Source of the DNA: an uncultured Bryobacteraceae bacterium
Lineage (GTDB): Bacteria > Acidobacteriota > Terriglobia > Bryobacterales > Bryobacteraceae
Length of the DNA: 64,000 nucleotides
Direction: 5' to 3'
NCBI GenBank assembly: GCA_938027685.1
Contig: CALJAM010000022.1
Span: 1-64,000 of the forward strand
How positions within the stretch are numbered: the first letter of the stretch is position 1; the number at the start of each line of letters is the position of its first letter. Below, piece by piece: positions 1 through 8,188 of the stretch. The notes below the pieces were generated by a model, which searched no databases, was not told the origin of the DNA, and worked only from the letters and a program-made list of their open reading frames with translations. The position numbers were made by a program, and so were the translations under genes.

Positions 1-248
1 CGCAGGCTCAGATCGGCCAGCGCCACCTGCTCGATGCGGTTCGCCGTGTAGTTGGCCAGATACGCCACCCCCCGCCGCTCATCCAGCGCCACATCCGCCA
101 GCTGCCCGCCCACCCGCACCAGGCGCCCAAACGGCGCAGCGGTGATTGCGGCTGGAAGCAGGCACGCCAAGATAACCGTGAGCTTTTGGACAGCTCGAGA
201 CGGCACGCGGCCCAGCGATTCGTTCGGAGACACAAATGTCGTGCGCAT
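1..248 (-). CDS. Secreted beta-propeller-like protein, N-terminal part only
   Basis: The frame starts at an ATG at 248 and stays open to the window edge, so about 82 residues of the N-terminus are visible. Residues 1-37 look like a long signal peptide with a hydrophobic core (KLTVILACLLPAAITA). They are followed by GGQLADVALDERRGVAYLAN, which resembles the strand pattern of YVTN/NHL-type propeller blades in secreted acidobacterial proteins. The family call is an inference from one blade-like stretch. The gene lies downstream of the anti-sigma/DUF3106 pair on the same strand, separated by about 90 bp that contain an inverted repeat. Confidence 0.55.
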   Translation of the reverse strand, partial: MRTTFVSPNESLGRVPSRAVQKLTVILACLLPAAITAAPFGRLVRVGGQLADVALDERRGVAYLANYTANRIEQVALADLSL

Positions 249-304
249 AATCGGCTATAGGCAATCTCCCCTAACCGGTGACCGAAGTCAAGATTGCCAT
301 TCGG

Positions 305-334
305 GAGGGTAGTACCGTTAGTACTAACTCCCTC
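305..334 (-). terminator. Imperfect hairpin between DUF3106 gene and the secreted protein gene
   Basis: Arms GAGGG/CCCTC and TAGTAC/GTACTA flank a 5-nt loop, with a 3-nt one-sided bulge. The hairpin begins just after the DUF3106 stop codon on the minus strand. No T-run follows it, so it is at best a weak or Rho-assisted terminator; it could instead be an operator for the downstream gene. Confidence 0.3.
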
Positions 335-339
335 TAAAT

Positions 340-903
340 TCACTCATCGGAAAGCTGATCAGGGCTGTTCGCCGCCTTGGAGGCGGGGCCGTCGTGCTGG
401 CCGCTTTCTTGGGGAAGAAGCTCGATGTACTCCTTCAAAATCCGACTCTCCATGCTCGAGTAACGCTTCCGGACTTCCGGACTCTCGATGCGTGCGCGGC
501 GTTCGGCCGGTGGGAGCGTGCGGAGCGCCTGGAACTCCTGATGCAGTAGCTTCCTTCGATCCTCGGGGAGGGCCGTGTAACGCCGGAATAAGCGGCGAGC
601 CGCGTCTTGTTGCTCGGACGGCAGCCTGAGGAAGTGTTCCAATTGTTCGAGGAGGCGCCGACGCTCGTCCGGCGGCAGAGCGTTGTAACGCTCGAGACGT
701 TCCTCGAGTCGCCGGCGGCGTTCGGGCGGGAGGTGTTCCAGGAGGCGCTTCCGCTGTTCAGGGGGCATGCGGCTGAGCCGGTCCAGCGCGCGCCCGGGCG
801 AGGGTGAGCCTTGCGCGCCGCTCGGCGGCTGTGCCGGCGCCCCGTCTATCAGCAACAGGAAGCCGACCAGCACCGCCGTGAGCAGCTTATCCAGCGCAGG
901 CAT
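340..903 (-). CDS. DUF3106 family exported protein
   Basis: A 187-residue protein with a signal peptide (about residues 1-24) followed by repeated Leu-Pro-Pro-Glu-x-Arg segments typical of DUF3106: MPPEQRKRLLEHLPPERRRR, then similar blocks starting ALPPDERRR, RLPSEQQ, ALPEDRR and TLPPAERR. The protein is highly charged and probably helical in the periplasm; no biochemical role is known to me. It starts 6 bp after the stop of the anti-sigma-like gene, so the two are co-transcribed. In acidobacteria this pair often follows an ECF sigma gene, which is absent here. Confidence 0.75.
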   Translation of the reverse strand: MPALDKLLTAVLVGFLLLIDGAPAQPPSGAQGSPSPGRALDRLSRMPPEQRKRLLEHLPPERRRRLEERLERYNALPPDERRRLLEQLEHFLRLPSEQQDAARRLFRRYTALPEDRRKLLHQEFQALRTLPPAERRARIESPEVRKRYSSMESRILKEYIELLPQESGQHDGPASKAANSPDQLSDE

Positions 904-909
904 TAGCTC

Positions 910-1383
910 TCACATCGTATCAACGCGCGGCAACTGAGCGCGGGCCGTCAGTTCGAGAGTGCGCAACAGCTCGATATCTTCGAGAGCAGCCTCGGCGCTG
1001 TCCACCTCCGCCGGGCCGGCGAGCTCGGGTGCCGGATGCAGAGAGGTCGGCAAGCGCACCAGCATCAGCGCGCCCAGCAATATCGAAGCCACGGCCAGAG
1101 GGACTCTCAAGGCTCGCCAGAGGCCGCGGCTCTTGAGGTGATCGCCCTGCTCGGCAAATCGGATCCTTTGACGGACCCGCGCGTCGAAGTCCTCCGAAAC
1201 GGCAAGGGCGTCCCAGTAATCGAGGGCTTCCCAGACGGCCGCCTGTTGTTGGGCGATGCTGCGGCATTGCGGGCAGAGGTCCATGTGGCGTTCGAGCCAT
1301 GCCCTGGATTCCTCATCCAGCCGGCGGGCACAGTAAGCCAGCAGCAGTTCGGCCCCTTCCCCATGCTGAAGAGGGCAGGACAC
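910..1383 (-). CDS. Zinc-finger anti-sigma factor-like membrane protein
   Basis: A 157-residue protein. Residues 33-40 read HMDLCPQC, the His-x3-Cys-x2-Cys zinc-binding (ZAS) motif of anti-sigma factors, and residues about 94-112 (PLAVASILLGALMLV) form one transmembrane helix. By family it should bind and hold an ECF sigma factor at the membrane. A GTG at 1383 is chosen over the upstream GTG at 1401 because AAGGGGGAG lies at ideal spacing before it. No sigma factor gene is adjacent: upstream is gpsA. It may therefore act on a distant sigma factor or be an orphan. Confidence 0.75.
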   Translation of the reverse strand: MSCPLQHGEGAELLLAYCARRLDEESRAWLERHMDLCPQCRSIAQQQAAVWEALDYWDALAVSEDFDARVRQRIRFAEQGDHLKSRGLWRALRVPLAVASILLGALMLVRLPTSLHPAPELAGPAEVDSAEAALEDIELLRTLELTARAQLPRVDTM

Positions 1384-1451
1384 CTGCTCCCCCTTTGACA
1401 CTGTTAACCCAGGGTTCTGGCCCGAGGTTGCGCAAAGGCGCCTTTGTGTCT

Positions 1452-2468
1452 CTATTCCTCCTTCAAGGAGCGCTCCATCAACTCGCGCACGGCGCGGCCC
1501 GGTTCTTTGCCCTCGAAGAGGACGGCATGGACCTGCCGGCAGATAGGGAGGTCGACATCGTGTTGAGCGGCCAGCAGCAGCGCCGCGCGAGCGGTATTCA
1601 CTCCTTCGGCGACCGTGCGGCGCGAGGCAAGGATCTCCTCCAGCCGCCGTCCGCGGGCCAGCTCGATCCCCAGTGATCGGTTGCGGCTGAGCGTGCCGGT
1701 GCAGGTGAGAACGAGGTCGCCCAGACCCGCGAGGCCCGCGAGCGTCGAGGGCTTGCCTCCCATTGCGAGGGCAAGTCGCGTGATCTCCGCCAGACCGCGT
1801 GTCACCAAAGCAGCCAGCGTGTTCCCTCCGAGTCCCAGGCCGTGGGCGATGCCGGCGCCGATGGCGATGACGTTTTTCAAAGCCGCGCCCAGCTCGACGC
1901 CGACCGGATCCGCGTTGCGATAAAGCCGGAGCGTCGGACCCGAAAAGGCCGCCTGAAGCGAGGCGGTCAGAGCCGCGTCGTGGGATGCAACCACCAGCGC
2001 CGCTGGGTCACCCCGTGCGACTTCGGGTGCGAAACTCGGGCCTGAAAGCACTGCCACGCGAGCGTGCGAACTGCCGTCGATGACATCCTCGATGACCTGG
2101 GAGATTCGCAGCAGGGTATCCAGTTCGAGTCCTTTGGTTGCGCTCACCAGCGCCGTCGCCGGTTGGAGGTGGCGCGCCATGCGGCTCCATAGCGCGCGGG
2201 CCGCATGCGACGGCATCGCGCCGACCACGACGTCCGCCTCTTCGAGGGCCTCACTCAGCTCAGCCGTAGCCTCGACGTTATCGGGGATTCGCGCCCCTGG
2301 GAGGTAGAGATCGTTTTCGCGGATTTCCCGGATGCGCCGAGCCAGATCGCTTTCGTACACCCACAGGCGAACACGCTCGAAGCGCGGCGCCAACACGATC
2401 GACAGCGCTGTTCCCCACGCGCCCGCGCCGATGACCGCCAGACGTCTCAGCTCCGGCGCCCTTTCCAC
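1452..2468 (-). CDS. gpsA: NAD(P)H-dependent glycerol-3-phosphate dehydrogenase
   Basis: Reduces dihydroxyacetone phosphate to sn-glycerol 3-phosphate, the backbone for phospholipid synthesis. The 338-residue length fits the family. The Rossmann motif AVIGAGAWGTAL is at residues 11-22, and the substrate-domain segment ELGAALKNVIAIGAGI carries the conserved lysine. The start is taken as a GTG at 2468, a few codons before the Rossmann fold; the frame is open far upstream but only overlaps plsY there. The gene overlaps the plsY 3' end by 22 bp, so the two are likely translationally coupled. Confidence 0.93.
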   Translation of the reverse strand: MERAPELRRLAVIGAGAWGTALSIVLAPRFERVRLWVYESDLARRIREIRENDLYLPGARIPDNVEATAELSEALEEADVVVGAMPSHAARALWSRMARHLQPATALVSATKGLELDTLLRISQVIEDVIDGSSHARVAVLSGPSFAPEVARGDPAALVVASHDAALTASLQAAFSGPTLRLYRNADPVGVELGAALKNVIAIGAGIAHGLGLGGNTLAALVTRGLAEITRLALAMGGKPSTLAGLAGLGDLVLTCTGTLSRNRSLGIELARGRRLEEILASRRTVAEGVNTARAALLLAAQHDVDLPICRQVHAVLFEGKEPGRAVRELMERSLKEE

Positions 2469-3055
2469 GAGAAGACGTTCTCCGTACCTGCTCGTAGCCG
2501 CCGGATGTTTTCCTTGTGCCGCCAAATGATGAACGCGCCGCTCAGCGCTGCCGCGGCCACGACGACCCAAGGGGGATGCACGATCAGCCAGACCGCGAGC
2601 GGGAAGGTGCCCGAGGAGACGATGGAGCCCAACGAAATGTAACGCGTTTTCCAGACTACGATCACGAAGACCAACAGCGCGGCGAGTACGGCAGTCGGGG
2701 CAAGGTACAGGAACGCGCCAAGGAAGGTGGCCACCGCCTTGCCCCCCCGAAAGCGCAGGAAAACCGGGAAGCTGTGCCCCGCCATGGCGGCCAGCGCCGC
2801 CCCGCTGAGCACGGACGGGGAGGCGTCCACGAGGCGGGCGGCGATCCAGACTGCGGCGTAGCCCTTGGCGATATCCAGCAGCAGCGTTACGATTCCCGGC
2901 AAGCGGCCTGTCGTCCGCAGCACGTTGGTGGCCCCGATATTGCCGCTGCCCATGGTACGCACGTCCTGCCCCGTGCGCCACTTCACCATCAAGTAACCGA
3001 AGGGAATGGCGCCGAGCACGTAAGCCAAGACCAGGGCCGCCAGGGCTTCGATCAT
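2447..3055 (-). CDS. plsY: Acyl-phosphate:glycerol-3-phosphate acyltransferase
   Basis: A 202-residue multi-span inner-membrane protein that makes 1-acyl-glycerol 3-phosphate from acyl-phosphate and G3P, the step after GpsA. Diagnostic blocks are GAIPFGYLM near the N-terminus, GSGNIGATNVLR around residues 37-48, and KGYAAVW and GHSFPVFLRFRGGK further on, which are the conserved cytoplasmic-loop motifs of PlsY. It overlaps thpR upstream by 4 bp (ATGA) and gpsA downstream by 22 bp, giving a compact phospholipid-synthesis operon. Confidence 0.95.
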   Translation of the reverse strand: MIEALAALVLAYVLGAIPFGYLMVKWRTGQDVRTMGSGNIGATNVLRTTGRLPGIVTLLLDIAKGYAAVWIAARLVDASPSVLSGAALAAMAGHSFPVFLRFRGGKAVATFLGAFLYLAPTAVLAALLVFVIVVWKTRYISLGSIVSSGTFPLAVWLIVHPPWVVVAAAALSGAFIIWRHKENIRRLRAGTENVFSWKGRRS

Positions 3056-3603
3056 CCCGTGAATAAGAACTCCGAGAGCTTAGTATAGACGGAGCCCGTC
3101 GGCCGCAGCTCACTGAGATACAGGTAAAAGCGGTCCGCTTCGAACTGGCCGAACTCGACCGACTCGAGCTTCGCAATGGCCTGCCGCAGCGGCCCCAGCG
3201 GGACCGGTTCCTTGATGCGGGCCAGTGTCAGGTGCGGTGAAAACGGCCGCGTTTCGGCGGGCACGCCGAGGCGCGCCAACGCGGCGTCCGTGCGCCGCGC
3301 CAGTTCGGCCAGCGCCGGTCCGGCCTCCACGCCCACCCAGAAGACTCGAGGAGCGTGGGAGTTCGGGAAGAACCCGAGGCCTCGCAGGGCGATGGGAATG
3401 GGCTCGAACCGCCCGAGGTCACGCAAGGCCGCTTCCAGTTCGGCGCGCCGGGTCTCGGGCCATTCGCCGATGAACTTGGTCGTGATGTGAAGGTTCTGGC
3501 GCGGGCTCCATTTCAGGCGCGCAGTGGGCTTCAACCGCTCGAGCAGCCCCTCGAGGGTATCGAGCACCGTGCTCGGCAAGTCGATGGCGGTAAACAGGCG
3601 CAT
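3052..3603 (-). CDS. thpR: RNA 2',3'-cyclic phosphodiesterase (2H family)
   Basis: A 183-residue 2H phosphoesterase. The two catalytic HxT motifs are visible as H39-I-T41 and H124-L-T126, and the N-terminus MRLFTAIDLP is typical. It hydrolyses 2',3'-cyclic RNA ends and was formerly called 2'-5' RNA ligase. It is the first gene of the thpR-plsY-gpsA run. Its ATG at 3603 is only 33 bp from the start of the divergent DNA glycosylase, so both promoters lie in or beside coding sequence. Confidence 0.92.
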   Translation of the reverse strand: MRLFTAIDLPSTVLDTLEGLLERLKPTARLKWSPRQNLHITTKFIGEWPETRRAELEAALRDLGRFEPIPIALRGLGFFPNSHAPRVFWVGVEAGPALAELARRTDAALARLGVPAETRPFSPHLTLARIKEPVPLGPLRQAIAKLESVEFGQFEADRFYLYLSELRPTGSVYTKLSEFLFTG

Positions 3604-3635
3604 TGTATCTTAAGGGTAAGCCAAAGCAGCCTGTC

Positions 3636-4253
3636 ATGCAGTGGCGCGACCGCGTGCCCTTGGAACAGCTGGAAGTCGAGACGGAGATCCTTCCCGAAGA
3701 CTTTTTCGCCCGCCCGACCGTCGAAGTCGCGCCTGATTTGTTGGGCAAGCTCTTAGTGCATGGGCGCACGGCGGGCATGATCGTGGAGGTCGAAGCGTAC
3801 CTTGGCCGGGAAGACCGCGCCGCGCACGCATCGCGCGGCCTGACCCCGCGCACCCGCGTGCTCTTCGGCCCCCCGGGCCGCGCTTACGTATATTTCATTT
3901 ACGGCATGCACGAGTGCCTGAACATCGTGGCCGAGCCCGACGGCGTGCCCGGCTGCGTGCTCATACGCGCGCTCGAACCGCTGGCGGGCATCGCCGAAAT
4001 GAAACGGCGTCGCCCCGCCGCGCGTTCGCTCGTCGAGCTGACCTCGGGCCCGGGGAGGCTGACCGCCGCGCTCGGCATTACGCGACGGCACTATGGGACC
4101 GATTTGACTCGCCCGGGGCCCTTCACCGTGCGGCGGTGGCGGCGCGAGCCGCAATTCGAGATTGCGCGGTCGGCCCGCATCGGGATCCGCCATTGCACGG
4201 ACTGGCCGCTGCGTTTCTACATCGTAGGCAACCCGTTCGTCAGCCGTCCCTGA
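3636..4253 (+). CDS. 3-methyladenine DNA glycosylase (AAG/MPG type)
   Basis: A 205-residue base-excision repair enzyme removing alkylated purines. Conserved AAG segments are LLGKLLVHG, the catalytic-site block IVEVEAYLGREDRAAHASRG, YVYFIYGMHECLNIV and LTSGPGRLTAALGI. An ATG at 3636 is used. An in-frame TTG at 3603 would add 11 residues but would overlap the divergent thpR start. No clear Shine-Dalgarno sequence is seen. Confidence 0.92.
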   Translation: MQWRDRVPLEQLEVETEILPEDFFARPTVEVAPDLLGKLLVHGRTAGMIVEVEAYLGREDRAAHASRGLTPRTRVLFGPPGRAYVYFIYGMHECLNIVAEPDGVPGCVLIRALEPLAGIAEMKRRRPAARSLVELTSGPGRLTAALGITRRHYGTDLTRPGPFTVRRWRREPQFEIARSARIGIRHCTDWPLRFYIVGNPFVSRP

Positions 4254-4268
4254 GGCCGCCGCTTGGGA

Positions 4269-4274
4269 TATGCT
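4269..4274 (+). promoter_or_regulatory. -10-like hexamer for the phosphomutase gene
   Basis: TATGCT ends 14 nt before the ATG at 4289. No Shine-Dalgarno sequence lies between, so the transcript would have a very short leader. No convincing -35 is seen. Confidence 0.3.
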
Positions 4275-4288
4275 GAAAACGACGGGCC

Positions 4289-5656
4289 ATGCTGAAGTCG
4301 ACCATATTCCGCGAATACGATATCCGTGGGATTGCAGATGTTGATTTACAGGATGCCGACGTCGAGCTGCTGGGCAGGGGAATCGGAACTTATCTGGTGC
4401 GGCGTGGCGCGCGCCGCATCTCGCTGGGCACGGACGTGCGGCTTAGTTCAGATCGGCTGCGCCGTGCGCTAAGCCGCGGGCTGGCAGCCACGGGGCTGGA
4501 GGTCATCGAGCTGGGTACGGTGCCCACGCCGCTCCTTTATTACTCGGTATTCCATCTGAAAACGGACGGCGGGGTGATGATTACCGGCAGCCACAACCCG
4601 CCGGAATATAACGGGTTCAAGATCATGTCCGGGACCTCGACGATTTACGGCGCTGAAATCCAGCGGATCCGCGAGCTCATCGAGGGTCGGGACTTCGAGG
4701 CCGGCGAGGGCTCCACCCGCTCGTTCGACATCGTCACCCCCTACGTGGAAGAGGTGGCCGGACAGTTCCGATGGCCGCGCCGGATCAAAGTGGCGCTCGA
4801 CGCCGGCAACGGGACTGCGGGTCCGGTCCTGCATCGGATCATCGAGAAGCTAAACGTCGAAGCGATCGAGCTGTTCTTCGAACCGGACGGGCGTTTCCCC
4901 AATCACCATCCTGATCCCACCGTCGTGGAGAATCTGGAAGCGCTGAAATCCGCGGTACGCAGCGCGGGCGCCGACCTGGGCGTAGCTTTCGACGGGGACG
5001 CCGACCGGCTGGGCGCTATTGATGAGCGCGGCGAGGTGCTCTGGGGCGATCAGCTCCTGCTGATCTTCGCCCGTGAGATCCTGCAGCGCAAGCCCGGCGC
5101 CACGTTCATCGGCGAGGTGAAATGCTCACAGGTCATGTATGACGAGATCCGCCGGCTGGGGGGCAACGCCATCATGTGGCGTACCGGCCATTCCCTGATC
5201 AAGGCCAAGATGAAGGAGACCGGCGCTGCGCTGGCCGGCGAGATGAGCGGCCACATGTTCTTTGCCGATCGCTACTACGGCTACGACGACGCGATTTACG
5301 CCGCCCTCCGATTGATGGAGATCGTGGCCCATTCCGGCCGCCCACTTTCGGCGCAACTGGAGGGCCTGCCACGCATGGTCTCGACGCCGGAAATCCGCGT
5401 GGACTGCCCGGATGAAATCAAGTTCCAAGTCATCGCGCGGGTGGCCGAGCAGTTCCGCGGTCGTTACCAGGTCATCGATATCGACGGCGTGAGGGTTCTG
5501 TTCCCGAACGGTTGGGGACTGGCCCGCGCCTCCAACACGCAGCCCGTGCTTGTGCTGCGCTTCGAGGCGACGGACGAAGACAACCTCGAGCGATACCGGC
5601 AAGAGATCGAACAGGCGGTGGCCGAGGCGAAAGCCGCTCTGGGCGTGAGGGTTTGA
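4289..5656 (+). CDS. Phosphomannomutase/phosphoglucomutase
   Basis: A 455-residue alpha-D-phosphohexomutase interconverting hexose 1- and 6-phosphates, feeding sugar-nucleotide and exopolysaccharide synthesis. The FREYDIRG start is typical of the PMM/PGM (AlgC/ManB) group. The phosphoserine loop TGSHNPPEYNGFK has the catalytic serine at 101, the metal loop DGDADR is at 235-240, the sugar-specificity loop is GEMSGHMFF, and the phosphate-binding loop RASNTQP is near residue 417. It converges on the response-regulator gene with only 6 bp between stops. Confidence 0.93.
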   Translation: MLKSTIFREYDIRGIADVDLQDADVELLGRGIGTYLVRRGARRISLGTDVRLSSDRLRRALSRGLAATGLEVIELGTVPTPLLYYSVFHLKTDGGVMITGSHNPPEYNGFKIMSGTSTIYGAEIQRIRELIEGRDFEAGEGSTRSFDIVTPYVEEVAGQFRWPRRIKVALDAGNGTAGPVLHRIIEKLNVEAIELFFEPDGRFPNHHPDPTVVENLEALKSAVRSAGADLGVAFDGDADRLGAIDERGEVLWGDQLLLIFAREILQRKPGATFIGEVKCSQVMYDEIRRLGGNAIMWRTGHSLIKAKMKETGAALAGEMSGHMFFADRYYGYDDAIYAALRLMEIVAHSGRPLSAQLEGLPRMVSTPEIRVDCPDEIKFQVIARVAEQFRGRYQVIDIDGVRVLFPNGWGLARASNTQPVLVLRFEATDEDNLERYRQEIEQAVAEAKAALGVRV

Positions 5657-5662
5657 GAGCCG

Positions 5663-6373
5663 TTAGCCTACGAACTTATAGCCCAGCCCACGCACCGTGA
5701 GAATGAACTGCGGGTGCTTGGGGTTCTCCTCGAGTTTCTGACGCAACCATGCGATGTGAACGTCTACCGTCCGCGTCGTGGTGCCGGGCTCGTAGCCCCA
5801 GACCTTTTCGAGCAGCTCCTCACGCGAAAGCGCCGCGCCCCGATGTTCGACCAGGTAGCGAAGGAGCGCGAACTCGCGTGCGGAGAGATTGACGGGGCGA
5901 CCGTCCTTATAAACCTCCGCCTTGCGGAAATCTACTTCGATGCCGGCGAAACGGTAGGTTTCGGCGAGCTTGGGGCTGCGCGCGGGAGCGCGCCGCAGCA
6001 GCGCTTCGATGCGCGCCAGCAGCTCCATCATGTCAAACGGCTTGGTGACGTAATCATCGGCTCCGGTTTTCAGTCCGACGACCTTATCCACCACCTGGCT
6101 GCGCGCCGTCAGCATGAGGATGGGAGTTTCCACGCCCGCCTGGCGGAGGCGCCGGCAAACCTCGAAACCGCTCAGGCGCGGGAGCATGACGTCCAGGATG
6201 ATAAGATCGAAGCCGCCTTGCGAGGCCTTGGCCAGGCCCTGCTCGCCGTCGGCGGCGGTTTCAACGACGTAGCCCTCGCCGGCCAGACGATCGGCGAGCG
6301 TGAGCACCAGTCCCGGTTCGTCTTCGACGAGCAAGATGCGCGGCTCGACGACCGGTTCGCTATTGACCCGCAT
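5663..6373 (-). CDS. OmpR-family response regulator
   Basis: A 236-residue regulator. The receiver domain covers residues about 11-125, with acidic pocket ED near 18-19, phospho-acceptor D61 in IILDVMLPR, T89 and K111 in TKPFD. The C-terminal winged helix shows LSAREFALLRYLVEHRGAALSR and TVDVHIAWLRQKLE. It should be phosphorylated by the kinase encoded immediately upstream on the same strand, whose stop codon overlaps this gene's start by 14 bp. The regulated genes are not evident here. Confidence 0.94.
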   Translation of the reverse strand: MRVNSEPVVEPRILLVEDEPGLVLTLADRLAGEGYVVETAADGEQGLAKASQGGFDLIILDVMLPRLSGFEVCRRLRQAGVETPILMLTARSQVVDKVVGLKTGADDYVTKPFDMMELLARIEALLRRAPARSPKLAETYRFAGIEVDFRKAEVYKDGRPVNLSAREFALLRYLVEHRGAALSREELLEKVWGYEPGTTTRTVDVHIAWLRQKLEENPKHPQFILTVRGLGYKFVG

Positions 6374-8126
6374 CCCGTTCTCCCCCAGGGGCCGCGGGTA
6401 GGCGGATGATAAACGTCGCGCCCTGGCCCTCCCGGCTCTCCACGCGGATCGTGCCGCGATGAGCGAGCACGATGCTGCGTGCCAGGCTGAGGCCCAGCCC
6501 AGCCCCGCGAACCTGGATCTCGGCCGCGTTGCGCCCGCGGTAAAACGGCTCGAAAATGTGAGGAATGTCAGAGGCGGCTATGCCGGGGCCGCGGTCTGCC
6601 ACGCGGATCTCCAGCCAGCGGCCCGTCTCCGCAGGCGCCGCGCTCAGACCGATCCATCCGCCCGAGGCGGCGTACTTCAGCGCATTCTGGACGAGGTTTC
6701 GCAGCGCCTGCGCGAGAGCGGCGGGATCGGCTAGAACCTTGGGACAACCCTCTTGCACGCGCGTTTCGATCCGGACCCCGGCCTGCGCCGCTGCCCCCTG
6801 GCAAGCCTCTGTTACCTGACTGATCAGGTCCCGGGCCTCCATCGGCTGGAAGTTGTATTTCATCCGTCCTGCCTGCGTGCCCGCGAACGCCAGGACCTGC
6901 TCGACCATTTCCGCCAGGCGCCGGCCCTCCGTGCGAATGAGCGCGCCGTAACGTCGCGCTTGATCGCTGTTTGCGATGAGTCCGTCGGCTAAGTTGTCTC
7001 CCGCCGAGCAGATCACGGCCAGCGGTGTGCGCAGCTCGTGCGAGACGCCGGCGACGAATTCCATTTGCAGGCGCGCGAGTCGGTGGGCGCGCTGCGCGTA
7101 AACGATCAAGGTCGCGAGGCTCGCCGCCATCAGCGCCAGGATGGCGGAGCTGAGGGCCAGGTTCCGCCGTCGTAGCCTGCCGATGGCAGCCTCGAGGGAG
7201 CCTGCCCGATGTTTGACCAGCGCTTGCCATCGACCTTGCGCTTCCAAACGGAGTGGGCCGCCTGGTCCCGGGGGCAACTCTCCGCCAGGCCCGGCGACCT
7301 CGTTGGCCCAGCGGAGCACCACCGGACGCCATTCCAGCAGGCCTGCCACAGCATCCGGCGAAGCCATGGGCTCGTCCGGTAGGGACGGATCCGAGCGATA
7401 GAGCACGCGTCGGTCAGCGCGTCGTACGATCTGCAACTGGAAGTCGAAGCCCTCCGTGCGGCGGAAGTGCCGATCCACCAGCTCGGGCAGCACGACGTTG
7501 ATCAGCACGTCCGGATCGAGTTCCGCGATCAGCCAGCCGTCCAGCCCTTCTGCGCGTTCAGGACGCCAGCCTGGTCGACGAGCGTCGCGGAAGGTCGCTC
7601 GCCACCGCGGCGCGATGAGCGCGTAGACCTCCTCGTCGATCCAGGCGCGCGGGCCGAGGAGTATGCCGCGTCCGCGCTCGGCTGCCCGGAGCCCAATCCG
7701 CGCGCGCACAGGGCGGAGTTCCTCCGGCCATTCCACGCGGTCGAAGCCGCTGCCGTCGGTCCTGCAGACGAAAATCTCTTCGGCGCCGTCGTCGCCTCCG
7801 CGAGTGACGTAGAGGCGGCGGAGCAACTCGGGATAGGGCGCCGACTGCTTCCAGGCCTGCCAGCGTTCGGCCAACTCCTCGAACGGGCGATCCGGGGGCG
7901 ACGCTCGGAGAGCGAAAAACATCGTGGGGATGCGAGCCACCTCGGCGTTGAACTCTTGCGTAAAGCGAAAGAGGGCGGCGCGCAGATGCATGCGCAAGCG
8001 TTCGCGTTCGGCCTCCCCCAACTGTCCGATCCACTGGTATTGCAGAAAGGCGAGCACCCATAGCAAGCCGGCCGCCCCGCCCATCACGATGAAGGAGGTA
8101 GCCGAGCGGTCGCGCCACGGCCGCAT
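6360..8126 (-). CDS. Membrane sensor histidine kinase
   Basis: A 588-residue kinase. Transmembrane helix 1 is at about 11-30 and helix 2 at about 323-344; between them lies a periplasmic sensor region of nearly 300 residues without a recognised domain. HisKA has H363 in VSHELRTPLAV. The ATPase has N-box LRNLVQNALKYA and glycine boxes VADRGPGIAASD and GAGLGLSLARSI. The ATG at 8126 is preferred; an upstream in-frame ATG at 8180 would run into the divergent gene's start region. No clear Shine-Dalgarno sequence is seen for either. It partners the OmpR-type regulator downstream. Confidence 0.9.
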   Translation of the reverse strand: MRPWRDRSATSFIVMGGAAGLLWVLAFLQYQWIGQLGEAERERLRMHLRAALFRFTQEFNAEVARIPTMFFALRASPPDRPFEELAERWQAWKQSAPYPELLRRLYVTRGGDDGAEEIFVCRTDGSGFDRVEWPEELRPVRARIGLRAAERGRGILLGPRAWIDEEVYALIAPRWRATFRDARRPGWRPERAEGLDGWLIAELDPDVLINVVLPELVDRHFRRTEGFDFQLQIVRRADRRVLYRSDPSLPDEPMASPDAVAGLLEWRPVVLRWANEVAGPGGELPPGPGGPLRLEAQGRWQALVKHRAGSLEAAIGRLRRRNLALSSAILALMAASLATLIVYAQRAHRLARLQMEFVAGVSHELRTPLAVICSAGDNLADGLIANSDQARRYGALIRTEGRRLAEMVEQVLAFAGTQAGRMKYNFQPMEARDLISQVTEACQGAAAQAGVRIETRVQEGCPKVLADPAALAQALRNLVQNALKYAASGGWIGLSAAPAETGRWLEIRVADRGPGIAASDIPHIFEPFYRGRNAAEIQVRGAGLGLSLARSIVLAHRGTIRVESREGQGATFIIRLPAAPGGERDAGQ

Positions 8127-8188
8127 GATTTCATTATCGCGCCCTGTCACGGTTTGCGGCCCAAGGGAATTGACGCACAATAGGGCTG

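Noticed and set aside
3603-3635. TTG start giving an 11-residue longer DNA glycosylase
   Set aside because: It begins on the last base of the divergent thpR start codon; the ATG at 3636 still precedes the whole conserved domain.
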